Shown: positions 35,915 to 49,127 of the stretch, piece after piece | How positions within the stretch are numbered: the stretch's first letter is position 1 | Layout of the letters: each line of letters opens with the position of its first letter | From: Acorus gramineus | Taxonomy: Eukaryota > Streptophyta > Magnoliopsida > Acorales > Acoraceae | Direction: 5' to 3' | Assembly: GCA_030737835.1 (NCBI GenBank) | Contig: CM060853.1 | Span: 3,821,152-3,885,151 of the forward strand | DNA: 64,000 nucleotides | Notes under the pieces: model-generated | Told to the model about the DNA's origin: nothing | Database searches by the model: none | The model's input: only the letters and a program-made list of their open reading frames with translations | Position numbers and translations under genes: made by a program

Positions 35915-37400
35915 TATTTAACTAACAATTTATGTGATGAGAAATATCTATACATTGTAATGAATTTTGAGTGTACCAGCTTTTCCTTGCAATTACTCTA
36001 TGGGAAAAAGTAAATAACATTTTTTTTGGGTAGGTAAGTTTTTTTTTTTTCCTTATTAAATTGAAATCCATTGTCCAATGATAGGAACATTGAATTCTGA
36101 ATACACCAAGCACAAGAATTTGAAAGAAACTACAACATCAATCATTTAAAAATAATTTAAATAAAGGAGAAGAAAAAACAAGATGAGAGGGGTCAATGGA
36201 TTTTTGTGAATGCTTTTATTTAAATTTTTTTTTTTTATCAAAAGTGCCTTTGTAGGGTTTTTGTTTTTGCTTTATATACGAGTAACTTTCTTCAAGTTTC
36301 CCATCAGAGAGAATCTGGCTCTTGGTTCACTACTGATGCTTATAGTCCCAACTAAGCTTGTGAAATATCTAATAGATTATATAATCTATAAACTTTATTA
36401 CGAAAAATGTAAAAAAAGGATGTTTATCAATTTATTGAGCATGCACTTCATTTTTGTGAAATCACGTATTTCATTAAACAAATATGTAACATAAATTTTT
36501 TTTCACACATATTGGGATTGCAAAATATTTTTCATGATTTACATTCGACTTGAAACTTACAAAACTGTATGTCAAATATAACATTGTTCAGAGGAATAAG
36601 GTGCTTTTAACCTTTTTAAAAAAAAATTTATGTTACCAACCACAAAGGAAGAAGAAACGTTTTTCTTGGCCGGAAGTGAATCATGAATGTATTAGTGATG
36701 AGAATGTATTTTTTTTTTTTTTTTTTTTTTGTAGATTAAACAATAATACCCAATTAAAATACAAAATAAAAAGCTGGTAGGAGAGGAGTCTACCGACACG
36801 CTTTTTTTTTTTTTTTTTTTTTTTTTTGTAATTAGAACATATATCCTACCTAAAGTTTACAAAATCTTTTGCAAGATTTGATCTTTTATTTTCAGATTAA
36901 TTTTTTTTTCTTATCAACAGGAGTAAAGGGCGGATACCTCTATTCCAAGAACATGTTTAAAAGAAAATCAATCACCCTCAACATAAAATAAATAAATGAG
37001 ATTCTGATGGGTATTTCATTTCAATTGCTGAAATTTTTTCAAGTACAATTACATTTGCTGCTCAGGTTTTCAGACCATAGGAGGAACATGGAGCACTCCT
37101 ACTTTATATTGCTTCCTCCCTCTGCGATGACCTTTGAAGATATTCAGTCCTTTTGAATCAATAAGAGAATGAAACAATGGGTGCATAACCCCCCCTTAAA
37201 ATGAATGATATGGAATTGATGAATAAATTCCACTCCTGCTTCTTAGCATTATTTCTTTTATGTAAGCCTTGCTTCAGCCTGCCGAAATCCAAAACGAACT
37301 ATTCAAGCTTGAACAATGGCAAGGACAACAAACTCGAGTTGTCCAAAGCTTGAGAAATGCAATGAGAGAGATCACTCTTTTAGTTGCGTTGATGCAAGTG
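35915..37400. other. Convergent intergenic region between TAB2 and the PHD gene
   Basis: Holds the two 3' UTRs, which face each other. Long T runs occur at 36709-36731 and 36801-36827. No gene, RNA or bounded transposon is seen. Confidence 0.5.
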
Positions 37401-40400
37401 TCACGAATTCATTTTCGACCGTTTTTGTTTCTGGGGAATGAATCGGATTCCCTGCTTCTCCAGCTCCACCGTCTTGAATCTCCCATCTTCAAGATGGATC
37501 GATAATGACAAAGTTCCGTCAATCACGTCTGCCACAATTCCCCTGTGCCTACATAAGAAAGATACTATGTTAAACAAACAAGATATTTTATTGGAAAAGG
37601 TTAGGGTCAATTTTGCAGCAGTAACATGTTTTGAATTTTTTTTGGAAGGTACATGTGTGCCTAATAAGAATGTGTACTCGCCAATCAAGTATATACTTGA
37701 TAAGATATTTCAGATGCTCAATTAGAACCACATGAATGACTGTGTTTAAGGTCCCATTTTTATTTGATTGGATAATCACCATGTATACATGGTCAATAAC
37801 AGGCCGGTTAAAATTGCTAGTTGTGCAGTGACTCTGGTTATAAAACATGACAGATTGCTCATCATTTGTTATTAACCTGTTGACATGAGACGATTGGAAA
37901 ATTTTGTAGTACAGGAGTGGAGAAAAATTAACTCACCAAGTATTGTCGGATGATTGATGGACTTCGACTCTCTTCCCGATGGCATCTTTACCAAGTTTTT
38001 GCAGTATCCAATTCGCATCCATGACTGCATTTATTGGATTTTCATGATGTGATTGCTTGTTTTCCCCAACCACTGCCTTCTCTACAAAAGATGTGGACCT
38101 TTTTCTCTTTGACCTCAGGCCTTTGACAGAACTTTTCTCTTCCTCGGTCCCAGACACCAAAGAGCTCTGATTTTCGAAGTATGGACTCTTAAATTTAAGC
38201 TTCAGTAGCGGCTTGGGGTGTTTCAAAAGGGTATCTGAAGCAGGAGGAGATTGCATGCCATCTCGAGATGCATTTCTGGAGTACATTTTCAGAGGAACAG
38301 TCTCCTTGATTGTCGCTTCAGTGAAAGTTTCTATTGCAGCGCTTTCTTCAGCACGGTGTTTCCCAGACACAAATTTTTTGAAGGTTGTACTAGGTTCTGG
38401 TGGCCGAGGCACACCCATAACATTTCTTCTGCTACTATTTTTATCAATCTCTGGAATATCTAGCATACTTTTTCCCTGCTTTTTCAAGTCACCCACACCT
38501 TTCAAACGGGCTTTATCGTATTTATCTCCTGCAAATGATTCACAAGTTTAGAATGGATAAAGGAAGAACTGATATTAGGAGAAATAGTTTGCACGACCAC
38601 ATTAATACTTTCAAAAAACTCATGCACGTGTGTACTTAGGGAAAAATAACCAATGTAGACAAAATGCCGTTAAAGAAAATCTGACAAGATACCTTTTCCA
38701 TTGTCAATATCAGTCGATCCATCATTTGCTCCATGCATGTATGCTTCATTATCATAAGGGGTTAGCTGGCCAGTATCTTCAATGCCTGTTTTCATGAAAT
38801 TGCATGGGTAACATAATTTCCATGGGACATGAAGTTGAATTTGCGATGTTAGTCAATATAATAATACAGATAGCCCCATGACACAATCAACAACAATTAT
38901 AGGACCTGCACCTTCTTGTTAGTGGCAATTTAGCATGTTAAAACCACTTAGAAAAAAAAAAAAGCAAGGTTGGTCCACCATTTATATGAACCATTGTTTG
39001 TATTTTTAAGAGAGGCTGGAATAAAAGGATCAGTGAATGGGCAAATAAACCAGTAGAAAAATCACTTCTTTGACACCAATTTTGTGTTCTTTGCTCAATG
39101 TACATACGAGTTTACTCATCAATTGTTTTCTGTGGCTGATCGTAATGTTTCTATACAGATTTTTTTTGTGGTTCAAGTCCTGATAGAAGTGAAAATCATG
39201 GTGATATTGTGGACCCAACCAAATCTAATGGAATTTAGCTAATGAAATATATAAACTCAGGAAATTGACTGGTGAAAAAGAAACATACCACTAGGGCTTG
39301 CCAAGTCCTGTACTGCATAGGTTGGAGCCTCAGGCTTTGGAGAGGGTGACACATTTCTGTTTCTGGAACCAAGATGTATGACTAACTTGGTTCCTTTGAC
39401 GATTTTAGTCTTGGTTTCATGTTTTCCACTGCTTTCCTTCATATCCAATTTTTGTTTTTTATTACTTTCTAACTTGACAACAATCGGGGACCTTTTTCCA
39501 TCAGGTGCCACATCTTTCATATAACTATGACTCAATGGTAGATCATTCGACTCTTCCATGTCAACTTGACTTAGTACAAACATGTCTGGCCCTTCGGTTT
39601 TAAATGGCTGCAAAACTTCAGCCTTTTCGCCTTGGAAGCTGCTATCCAAAGATTGCTCCCTCTGCCTTTCACTTTGATTTGTTTCCTCTGATTCACCAAC
39701 TAAATGTACCTTATAAAATTTCTTTCCATATTTTTTATTCAACAAAGAATTTTTGGAGGACTTCTTCACATATTCCTTACCACTCTTTGTGGATTTATCA
39801 CCTAACCCTTTCACTGAAAACTTTAAGCACCTCCCATTCACATTCTTTAAAATAACAGGGCCGCTTCCTTCCTCATCTGAAAAGGGAGAAATAGCAAACA
39901 CCTCTTCTTCAGATGGCAATCCAGCAGCAGCTCTCAACCTCGCAATTTGATGACTATCAGCTTTATCTCTCCTCCTCCAAAGCTCTTGAACAGCATCAGT
40001 TAGATCCTTCACCTGATCATGCAATAATAACACATATTATGAAACACTGATACGGCTTTTCTACAGACAGTTACTGGTCATATCCCAGCACACCTGATAA
40101 CACTCTCCACGGCAAGCAGCACATTTGTAATATAGATTTCCATCTGCCTGGAACTGCTGATACTTTTCATCACTGCACAATCACATCAATAAGATAAATA
40201 CTATATTTTGTAAATATATTAAAAATGGATGCAAAATTGCTATGCTGAGACAAGAATTTTTAAGGGTAAGGGCGTGGAGGCATGCACTAGTGCACAGTTG
40301 GGGGGATAATGTGTGTTAGTCAGAATTCTGTCAAAATTAAAGTGGTGTGCTATTGTGCTCCCACCTTTCTTCAGAATAAACAAATAAATTAAGATACAAG

Positions 40401-43400
40401 TATATAAACAAAAACAATTATGCATGTGGATTTAAGGATTCAGATAAACCTGATGCCATCACATTGGCAATGCACCCAGCGTTGGCAAACATCACAGCAG
40501 ACCATTGGTGTTGATTCAGAGTCTCTATAAACCTAAAAAATTTGATACCACATTACATCAAACATGTAATTTTTCAACATAAATGAACTAGCTCATACAC
40601 ATATGCGACAATTGTTTTTTGAAAAGATATATGACATTCTTTTGCAGGTATGCTTTTAGGCAAACAGGGAAAGCTTCACCTTATTTTACAATTAATGTCA
40701 ACAGACAAAAACTAAAATAATAATGATTCTATGTGGATATATTTTAATACCAATCATCTGACAACTACAATATTAAGAAAAATATGTCCCCAAGAACAAC
40801 CCATGATTTTGCTATCCTCGCAAATAAAACATTATAGCCTGTCCTTTGATATATGATTGCTTAGTGGAAAATGCACCACACTGGAGAACAAATGAAAAAA
40901 TTTACAAAACTTTGTTCAGAACCAAAATATTATGCAATCTATATGGATCAAAAACCAAAAAAGAAACAGCAGTCCAACTACACAGATGCCATATTATTCT
41001 CTTCTGATGGACAAGAAAAACCGCATATCATTTCATACCTTTAAACCAAATTTCATAACCAAAGATTTATTTTGGAAATAAAAAAGGCATAGGTTCAAAG
41101 TGCCAGTCAGAATAACTTCTACCTTTAGACAAACAGGGCAATAGTTTCCCTTCACAAACAATCGTCCACAAGCATCGCAACATGTATATGATAAAAACCA
41201 CCTGCAGGTCCACCAGCATGTCAACACTCAACAGTAAAATTCGCCATAATAACACTTGATTTCTCAAACAAAAATTTTTTTCCACCTCGTCGACAACAAC
41301 TGCTATTATTTTGAAAACTCTACAAACTCGAACATTTTATCAAGGAAACAATTACAAGATTTTTAATTTTTTAACATTTTATTAAGCAAGTGATTATATC
41401 CTTTAAGTGTTCTTATAAAATGTACAAAAATTACTGGCTATTGCATTCCCGCATTAAATTCCAACAAGGACATGGTAACTTTCTTTCTGTTAGCAGTTAG
41501 ACTTCATCAAATTAGGGGGCGGCACATGTGATAAACATCATGTAAAAAAAATATTTTTAACAGCTTTTGATAAATTTATAAAAATTTATTTGCATAAGAC
41601 GAGTGCACATATGTATTCTTTCAGGGGTTTTTCTAGAAAGTTATTTGTATAAGGGGCGCATTGTAATTGCCCCCATAATTTGGAGTCAGACATTAGTTTC
41701 AGCGATGAACTCTCTTTAGTGCAGAGAGGGTTTGCATTAAAATAGTAGACATACATGAAGAAAAAAAAATCAGACAGCCTCATTACTAGATACACTGTGG
41801 CCCATCGAAGAATAGGTGAAATTAGCCAACACATGCATCCTCATGACAAGTTACACTCTTCACAACGTGATCCACAGTTTGCCACTATGCAACCTGATAA
41901 AGTGTGACGCCTGACTCAGGCCCAAGAGTCCCAAGAGGCCCATGGATTGGGTGAGGGTGAGGGTGGTTTAGTCCCACATCGCCTAATGAGAGGAGATAAT
42001 CTGTGCTTATACGTGAGCACAGCTTTTACACACCAAGACGCGTTTTACACACCATTTAGGGGCAAAGCGGACAATTTCTTGCTGTGTAAGCCTGAAGCGT
42101 TACATAAAGTGCCTCTGACACTTAATATCCCCGCAGCCACGACATCAAGGACCTCAAAGAATGTGGTCCATCCAATTTACTGACTATACACATTTTCCAG
42201 GCCGTGGCGGATAATGAAATGTGTGTCACACAATTCAATGAAGCCTTTGATGAACATCACACATGCTTTAAAGAATGCAAACTGACACGGGAAAATTAGC
42301 AACAAATCCGAAAGGCCAAACAATCAGCACTTACTGTACACAACATCTTAGGCATTTAAATATAATCACATAGAGTAGAACCATGCGTAATGAAGAACAT
42401 GTTACTTCTTCATCCTTTAAAAAACTGTTGATTAAGATTTGAATTCATAAATTAAATCAACATGAAAGATTTCTGAATTATGAAATTAACATCAGTCACC
42501 TGTCCAAATTTAGCAGCAACAGACAAAGAATGCAACCTTTTATAACTAATACAGTTGACAGGCCTTCAAAAGAATATTTCACCCATAACATGCGTCCAAT
42601 GACATAGGTTCAATGTAAATATTTACATCAAGGACACATACCGTGTGCTAAAGCCACTTCCAGAGACATTGGATCCACAACTATGACATCTTGTATGCTT
42701 TGGACACAGAAAAGGCCCTGAGGTGACATTCTGCAGAATTGTGATGCAGACAGTTAAATACAAATGCAAAAACAAAACCAGTGTGTCAAGAAAACAGACC
42801 TTGTGGGGAGGTTGATGACAGTAGCAATGATAAGCAGCATCACAGCGTTTACAGAACATAAACTTGTTAGGATCACCAGCTCTATGGCACACCTAAAACC
42901 AACTTACAATCTAAATTAGTGAAGAAGCTTACAGATTGTGTGAGTGTATATAACCATTTGCAATCTCATGGGATCTTATCAAGAAAAGAGAAACGTAGAT
43001 TCCAACATAACACCAAAATGCATGCATGAATTGAAACATAATTCCAATTGTGATACACTGATACTAATATAATTTGAGACTAACCTCACAAATCCGGCAA
43101 GAGGGACAATTCCACGAACTCCAATGAAACAAATCTACAAAAACAATGTAAAAGTGAGTATTTGAGAGACAGAAGTACCTTAGGTCTACCAATCACACAA
43201 AATTTCATACATTAGCAATGTGCAAACACTGACACAAAAGCATAACTATGGTAAGAGAAACCTCTATATTGAGCCCAGCTTCTCAAGCAATCCCTATGGT
43301 ATTTTTTGTTGCAACTCTTGCATGAAAGCATCTTCTGGGCCCTTGTGCTTCCCTCCTTTTCACCAGAAAAGCACATCCGGCACATGACTTTTGCAGTGGC

Positions 43401-44497
43401 AGAACCATTATCATCTCCAGTGAGATCCCCATCTGCTTCTCCTGTGAATTCCTGGTATGGGAAAACAAATTTAATTCATAAATCAATACTAGGTAAGCAA
43501 AGAAATGAAGAGGGATCATGAAGAACCCAATATCTTGATCCATTATTTTTCCACGTGAACAACTATGATAACAGTCAAATTAAATTCATCCTCTGCTATG
43601 TTGATTCAAGTTGCAAATATTCTTTGTTCAATATATAAACTTTGGTATCGTGTCATCATAAAATTTTTATACTAATAGCAATTCATACGTAGACTTTGCC
43701 TATTAATCACATACAATTATGCAATTAAGATAGCATCAACATAAATTCTAACAAGTATGATAGACCCCAAAAAAATCAACAAATTAATCTAGCAATCCAA
43801 AGTCCACTCACTTCATCTCAAATCAGTCTCCAAACCAAATTATAACACTCCCCACGCATCCAACCACAAAATGATATGAACAATGCAAAAGAACACACAG
43901 AACCCTATTAAATCAAAATACCCACACCAAAACACAACCCACAAAAACTAAATCCCCCCTCACGAGAGAACTTCAAGAACCAAAGAAAACCAACCGAATT
44001 CCTCACCGTGACACAACCGGCCTCGAACCTCCTCGCATAATCCTCTGCCGCAACCGACGCCGAGGCTGCCACCCTCTGCATCTCCGCCCGCCTCTTCTGC
44101 ACCGACACCGACTCCTCCCCATCCCCTCCACCAACCATCACCACCGGTGCCGGTGCCGGGACCGGCACCGCGATCCTAGGCACCAGAACCTGAACCGTGG
44201 TGGAGGCAGCGGCGGCGGAGGCGGAGGACCTGAAACACCACGGATCGGAGAGAAACCCCTCGATCCTAGCGATCTCCTCCAGGAAAGCCGTCCTCTCCCC
44301 ATCGCTCCTCAGCTTCTCCGGGAACCCTAGCTTGCAGTGGCAGATTCTCCGACTACAGGCACACAAAGAAACGAAAACATCAGATCGAGAGAGCGAACGC
44401 GCGCGAGAGAGAGAGATTTCAAAACGGGACTAAAGAGGGGTAGAGAGTGAGAGAGAGAGAGAGACCAAGTGATTGGGCAGGCGACGTGAAAAGCCAT
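37401..44497 (-). CDS. PHD-finger family protein (three PHD fingers)
   Basis: Probable nuclear chromatin reader, related to Arabidopsis At3g08020/At3g52100-type PHD proteins. Thirteen exons, all GT-AG and in phase: 44497-44466, 44352-44007, 43451-43262, 43134-43085, 42892-42800, 42730-42642, 41201-41123, 40532-40450, 40172-40094, 40012-39289, 38785-38693, 38528-37937, 37548-37401; 865 residues. The start MAFHVACPITCRRICHC needs the short first exon; the larger second exon lacks an in-frame ATG. Cys/His clusters form PHD 1 at about 150-200 (CRMCFSGEK, CKSCNKKYHRDC), PHD 2 at about 204-260 (CEVCHRAGD, CKRCDAAYHCYC) and PHD 3 at about 275-345 (CCDVCQRWVHCQC). A long basic, low-complexity middle follows, with LKLKFKSP and RSKRKRS (nuclear localisation-like). 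The last 50 residues (RGIVADVIDGTLSLSIHLED) look like a small beta-rich module. Long introns hold a solo LTR. Confidence 0.92.
41903..42104. mobile_element. Short solo LTR (TRIM-like) in PHD-gene intron 6
   Basis: Perfect 5-bp target duplication TAAAG (41898-41902, 42105-42109). The 202-bp unit starts TGTGACGCCTGA and ends GAAGCGTTACA, inverted ends of TG...CA type. It contains TTAGTCCCACATCGCC, a common plant LTR word. The length suits a TRIM. No 5S-like sequence, so it is not Cassandra. Confidence 0.75.
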
Positions 44498-44694
44498 GGC
44501 TTTGGATTTATAAGTTGGGGTTGAGTGAGCGGGGGATCTAGATCTGATCGTTTGATTTAATTTTTTTTAATATGGACAAATAGAGGGGGGATTTAATAAA
44601 AATATACGGATTTGGGGGAAAAATTTTGGGGGAGGGAAGGGTGGGGAGAGAGAAACGAAGGATCGATAAATAGTGGGGGTGTTTTGGGTTGGTG

Positions 44695-44711
44695 CACGTG
44701 AGTGGCACGTG
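44695..44711. promoter_or_regulatory. Two G-boxes upstream of the PHD gene
   Basis: CACGTG at 44695-44700 and 44706-44711, about 200 bases upstream of the start codon. Paired CACGTG elements are typical bZIP/bHLH sites (light or abscisic-acid response). Inferred from motif and position. Confidence 0.45.
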
Positions 44712-44955
44712 AGGACGGGAGGGGTTTGAGGAGTTGGTCCATCGGATGGACGGTGTGGATCTGTGGGATTTTGGCTGGATTAGATTGGCATGGGAATAAG
44801 ATTTGGAGAATCCTAAACCGGGTAAAATTAAACTTTGTTGTTGCTCATGTTTAATTAAGCTTTCCAATTATTCAAAAAAAAATATTTGAATTCGTATCTG
44901 AAAAATTAGAAATATCTAATATTCGAGATTTGGAGTGCAGTATGAATAGATCTTG

Positions 44956-45531
44956 GGCATTTTTTTCAAACTAATCATGGTTAATCACCTAATTATCAAA
45001 CTAATCACTGTTTTTAAAAATTTACTAAACTAGTCATATGATCCGGTTAAACCAACCACGTCAGCGTTATTTATTTATTTTTTAACCTGCGCACTTAAAA
45101 CGCCAACGGAGGTGGCGTTTTGTCGTCACTTGTATTATTTTTAACTTTTCTTTGTAAAACACTAACGAGAGTGACGTTTTCAACACTTGGTAATTTATTT
45201 TTATTTTTATTCTGGTAGTGTTTTGTTTATTGCCCCGTGTAAAACGCCAACGGGAGTGGCATTTTTAACTTGGTGTTTTTAAGGATCTTATATATATAAA
45301 AAATTACCGAGTGTTGAAAATGCCACTCCCGTTGAAGTTTTACAAAGAAAAAATTAAAAAAATACAAGTGATAAAACGCTATCTCCGTTGGCGTTTTAAG
45401 CCGGCATATTAAAAAAAAAAATGTTGATGTGGCTGATTTGACCGGGTCATATGACTGGTTTGATAAATTTTTAAAAATCATGATTAGTTTGGTAATTAAG
45501 TGATTAACTGTGGTTAATTTGAAAAAAAAGC
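44956..45531. mobile_element. Mutator-like MITE with 10-bp target duplication and GCGTTTT hairpins
   Basis: ATAGATCTTG at 44946-44955 and 45532-45541. The ends GGCATTTTTTTCAAACTAAT and, on the minus strand, GCTTTTTTTTCAAATTAACC are inverted and similarity continues inward for more than 150 bases. The centre holds five hairpin words of the type AAAACGCCAACGG-AGTGGCGTTTT (about 45095-45120, 45155-45180, 45240-45268, 45316-45342, 45373-45396). No ORF of note. Confidence 0.8.
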
Positions 45532-45541
45532 ATAGATCTTG

Positions 45542-46264
45542 TTATCTTTCATGATTATCACAATAATATTATATATGATTGAAGAGGGAATAAACTCTAA
45601 AATCTCAATTTTAATTTTCATATCTCTCTAATATATCATTTGATGATCTAATTTAATGTTAATATTTAAATTCATCAATTATCTTAAAAATATATACGTA
45701 TTCGATCCGTATCCAAAGATATCATAATCTGAAAATTAATATCTGTATCTGAATTTGAAAGTTAGGATATGAAAAATAACGTATCTGATCTATATCGATC
45801 CGATTGATATGCTTTCTCACGATTTGTTAAAACTATGAAAAAAAGAAAAATGAATGTTAAAGTAATTGGAAGGTGTTGGGCCAGTCCTGTGATCATTTCG
45901 ATGTATGATATATTTTTCAAATAGACACAACATGTAATATATATATAGTTTAAGTATATTATCTTATTATATGTGTGTGCGTATGTAAATCAAATTTTAT
46001 ACGTAGTGTGTATATATAAGATGTGTTTTATTATATATTTTATAATGTGTATACATAAAGATACATGTTATGAATATTATAATTTATATATGGTCAATAT
46101 TAAATATATTAAAAAATTTAAAATATATAAGATGGATTGAAGATCCTACCCGGAAGTAAAGCAGAGGCCAAAAAAGAGTTACAAAGATGTTCTAGTGAGC
46201 TTGTCTTGTCCTGTACCCATGTTGACCCGGTAAGTCTAGTAACACTAGGATTATCCCTATATGC
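45542..46264. other. AT-rich intergenic interval
   Basis: TATATA-rich low-complexity DNA with no recognised gene or element. A CCCGGAAGTAAAGC patch near 46150 is more balanced in composition but gives no convincing product. Confidence 0.4.
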
Positions 46265-46281
46265 AAGGATTGTATGTTGTT

Positions 46282-46926
46282 CACGAAAATATATCGGGCG
46301 AAGTGGGCGGCGAAAGATCCTACTACACGCGTGCTCGGCACGGCGGCCCCGGAAACAGTGGCTCATCTATTCTACGAGTGTGTCTTTGTGAGGAAGTTTT
46401 GGGCTGGTGTCCGACATAAGATTGGGCTATCGATCGCCTTTCAGAACATTGAGGAGCTTTGGAGGCCAGGAAGGAGATGTACAAAGATGCAGTAGAAATG
46501 GAAGCCAGGTGACGTGCTCACAAGCCATCATGTCAGTGAGGGTATGGACGATCTGGCACACTCAAAACGAAGTGCTCTTTCGAGGAGCACACGCATACCA
46601 CGAGAATATGTGGATGCTTTTGAGGTAGCACTACGAGATTGGAACCGGTTCATCGTGGCGGCGGGGGACTTTTCGATCACTAACGACACGACGTAACCTT
46701 TTGGGGGCATCGGCATTACTTGGGTCTAGATGCCTCTTCTAACCCGGTTGTCGGCGCTTGAGTATTGGTTAATTTTTTTATTTTGTTTTCTATTTAACCC
46801 CCACACTCCCCCCCCCCCCCACCACCACACGCGCGCGCACACACACACACGCTCTCTTTCAGAGTTTGTAATCTGAGATTCACCAAAGATCGAGTAGCAA
46901 ATATCAACCTTTCTCTTAAAAAAAAA
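46282..46926 (+). mobile_element. 5'-truncated LINE with 17-bp target duplication
   Basis: AAGGATTGTATGTTGTT at 46265-46281 recurs with one difference at 46927-46943. The interior encodes KIYRAKWAAKD, then APETVAHLFYECVFVRKFW (the zf-RVT HxxxxC region of plant LINEs) and, in another frame, VWTIWHTQNEVLF. A 3' UTR with C, GC and CA runs (46806-46851) precedes the A tail that ends at 46926. Confidence 0.85.
46804..46851. repeat. Poly-C / CGCGCG / CACACA microsatellite
   Basis: A compound simple repeat in the 3' UTR of the LINE: a run of C, then a CG run, then a CA run. Confidence 0.95.
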
Positions 46927-46943
46927 AAGGATTGTGTGTTGTT

Positions 46944-48034
46944 AGAATATGAAAGAAAGATGTGTGTGATATGATAGACATGACATGTTTTTTAAATGGA
47001 AAATAACAAAAGAAAAAAAAATCTTTTAAAGATAAGAAATACTCAAAATGGCTACATTTAAGAATTTTACTAAATAAAATCTCATCTAACAATAATAATA
47101 AAGTTTATGCACAAAAAATAAAAATATTTGTTTTCTTCAAAAAAAAAATACAAAAATATTTTATTATTTATTAATGTTCATTAATTGGGGTGTTAACCAA
47201 TTAAATATGTGTGATGATGTTAAATAGTAGATAACATGAGGATAATTAAGACATTTTAATTTCTAAGGGCCTGTATGGGGTGTGACATAGGCTTATTCAC
47301 CTCTAATGGCTATATCGGAATAGATATCAATCCATGTTGAATAAACAAATTTTTATTTGGTTGTCTTTTCTATTATTCTCACTGAGAAATGCAAAATTGA
47401 CATTTTTGTTGTTTGGTTTACCTTAGATAAAGTAAATATAAGTGATGGATAAGAGATGAATAAGAGTTCATGACTTTTTAAATGACAATTATACTCTTGA
47501 ATAAGTGTGAGAGATGTGTGATTGATTTTATTGATGTAACAGTTTTTAGAATGTATGTGTGAGACTGTTAAATGAGATAATTTTTTTAAAATGACAGAGA
47601 AGAGTATTTTTTATCCATTGACATAAATAACCCTGATAAGCGATTCCAGTCTTTCCTTATAATAGTCATCAGATCTTAGCTTATCCAGACATAGCTATCA
47701 AAGTTTATCAGAAGAAAACAAATAATGAATAAAGGCTATTATCTAGTATTCACCCCTATTTCTTGCTAATTCTCCACCACAGTGGGGAACACTTTTATAA
47801 GTAGATTTTTTTTTAAAATGTATAATTTGAGTATTTTCAATACTTATATGATTTTTTGTTTTTTTTTAATGTGTGTTAGAATATTAAGTAAAATATTATT
47901 TTCTAAATGATATAAAAGGGGGTTTATATTAACTTATCTAGACATAATTATCATAGTTCATTGCATATTCTCCCCTCTTATTTTTGGGTTATACAAGCTC
48001 CCACCATAAGTATATATGTGTATATATGAATGTA
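46944..48034. other. Gene-free AT-rich interval
   Basis: No gene. GGCCTGTATGGGGTGTGACA near 47274 resembles a MITE start, and TATCCAGACATAGCTATCA near 47686 and TATCTAGACATAATTATCA near 47935 are similar to each other, but I could not bound an element. Confidence 0.35.
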
Positions 48035-48469
48035 CTAGTTATATATACGTGTCAAAAGCACGTGATACAATATTATGTGTTATACATGTACATAAAATAA
48101 CAAAAAGATGTAAAAATTTAATAATTATTAAATAAAATAATAGATGCATGTTCTATATACTTTTAACGTATATGTAGAATAATATGTATAAATTTCTTTT
48201 TTTATATAATTACAACATTTTACCTGAATTTTAAAAATAATGTTACAAATTTTGTAGAATTCAATTGAGATAGATTTAATGCATATCTTTAATTTAGAAT
48301 TATTAAAATTTCAATATATTGATATGATTTACTTAAATATCTGATTTTGAAATCTTATTAAAAATTTAATTATGATTTATTAATCTAATTTGAAATATTA
48401 TGAATAAATATGATATATAAGTACTCGTTAAATTTATAAGAACATAAAAAACAAAATTTATAAGCCAGT

Positions 48470-49118
48470 TTTGGATTTCTCATGGGGAAACTGGGTTTTG
48501 GGAAACTCAGGTGCGTAGAAATTTACATGATGATGAGATAGATATCTATCTTACACTTCTTAAAGAGCTTCATGGAGTGCATGGAGTGCCTCTAGTTAGG
48601 GGGGTTTCAGATAAAGTGGTTTGGTCTCCTAGAGCTCGGAATGGTTTTTTATGTGCATAGTTGTTATGACTGGTTGCAAAGGAAAAAACCACCTATTGTT
48701 CAAACCACACAGGAACATAAGGAAGTATGGAGTTGCAAGATCCTTGCGAAGGTAAAGGCATTCATGTGGACAACGTACTTGAGCAAGATCTTGACGAGGT
48801 CTTTCCATTGCCTGATGGGTGCTGAAGATTGATAGATCATGTACGTTGTGTGGTGGAGAGGATGAGATGCTGGAGCACCTCTTCCTTCTCTGTTCCGTAG
48901 TTCATCATGCGTGGCTTTGGCTTTGTTAGGCATCTGGTTTGAAGATCGGGTTTGTTTCTTTAGACGAAATGTGGGAGGTTGGGGAACGTCTTTGCAGAAC
49001 GACGTAAATTGTGCTTGCGATGATGTGGTCCATTTGGTTGATTAGAAACAATATGGTGTTATGAGGTAGTACGGCATATGCGAAAAATATTTGAGAGATG
49101 GTGGTCCGATGCATTCAA
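48470..49118 (+). mobile_element. LINE ORF2 C-terminal remnant
   Basis: Frames read WETQVRRNLHDDEIDIYL, VWSCKILAKVKAFMWTTYL and LCGGEDEMLEHLFLLCSVVH, the same segment order as the LINE at 30935. Frameshifts and stops separate them. No target duplication found. Confidence 0.7.
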
Positions 49119-49127
49119 GACTGATAG

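Noticed and set aside
35607-35955. Minus-strand frames opposite TAB2 exon 5
   Set aside because: Antisense shadows with no family resemblance.
41903-42104. Cassandra TRIM
   Set aside because: No 5S rRNA-like promoter sequence is present in the unit.
43908-44366. PHD gene starting at the 152-codon frame
   Set aside because: Its first codon is TTG, and a better start (MAFHVACPITC) is obtained by splicing from the exon at 44497-44466.
45227-45481. 84-codon minus frame
   Set aside because: Lies entirely in the palindromic MITE at 44956-45531; open by chance.
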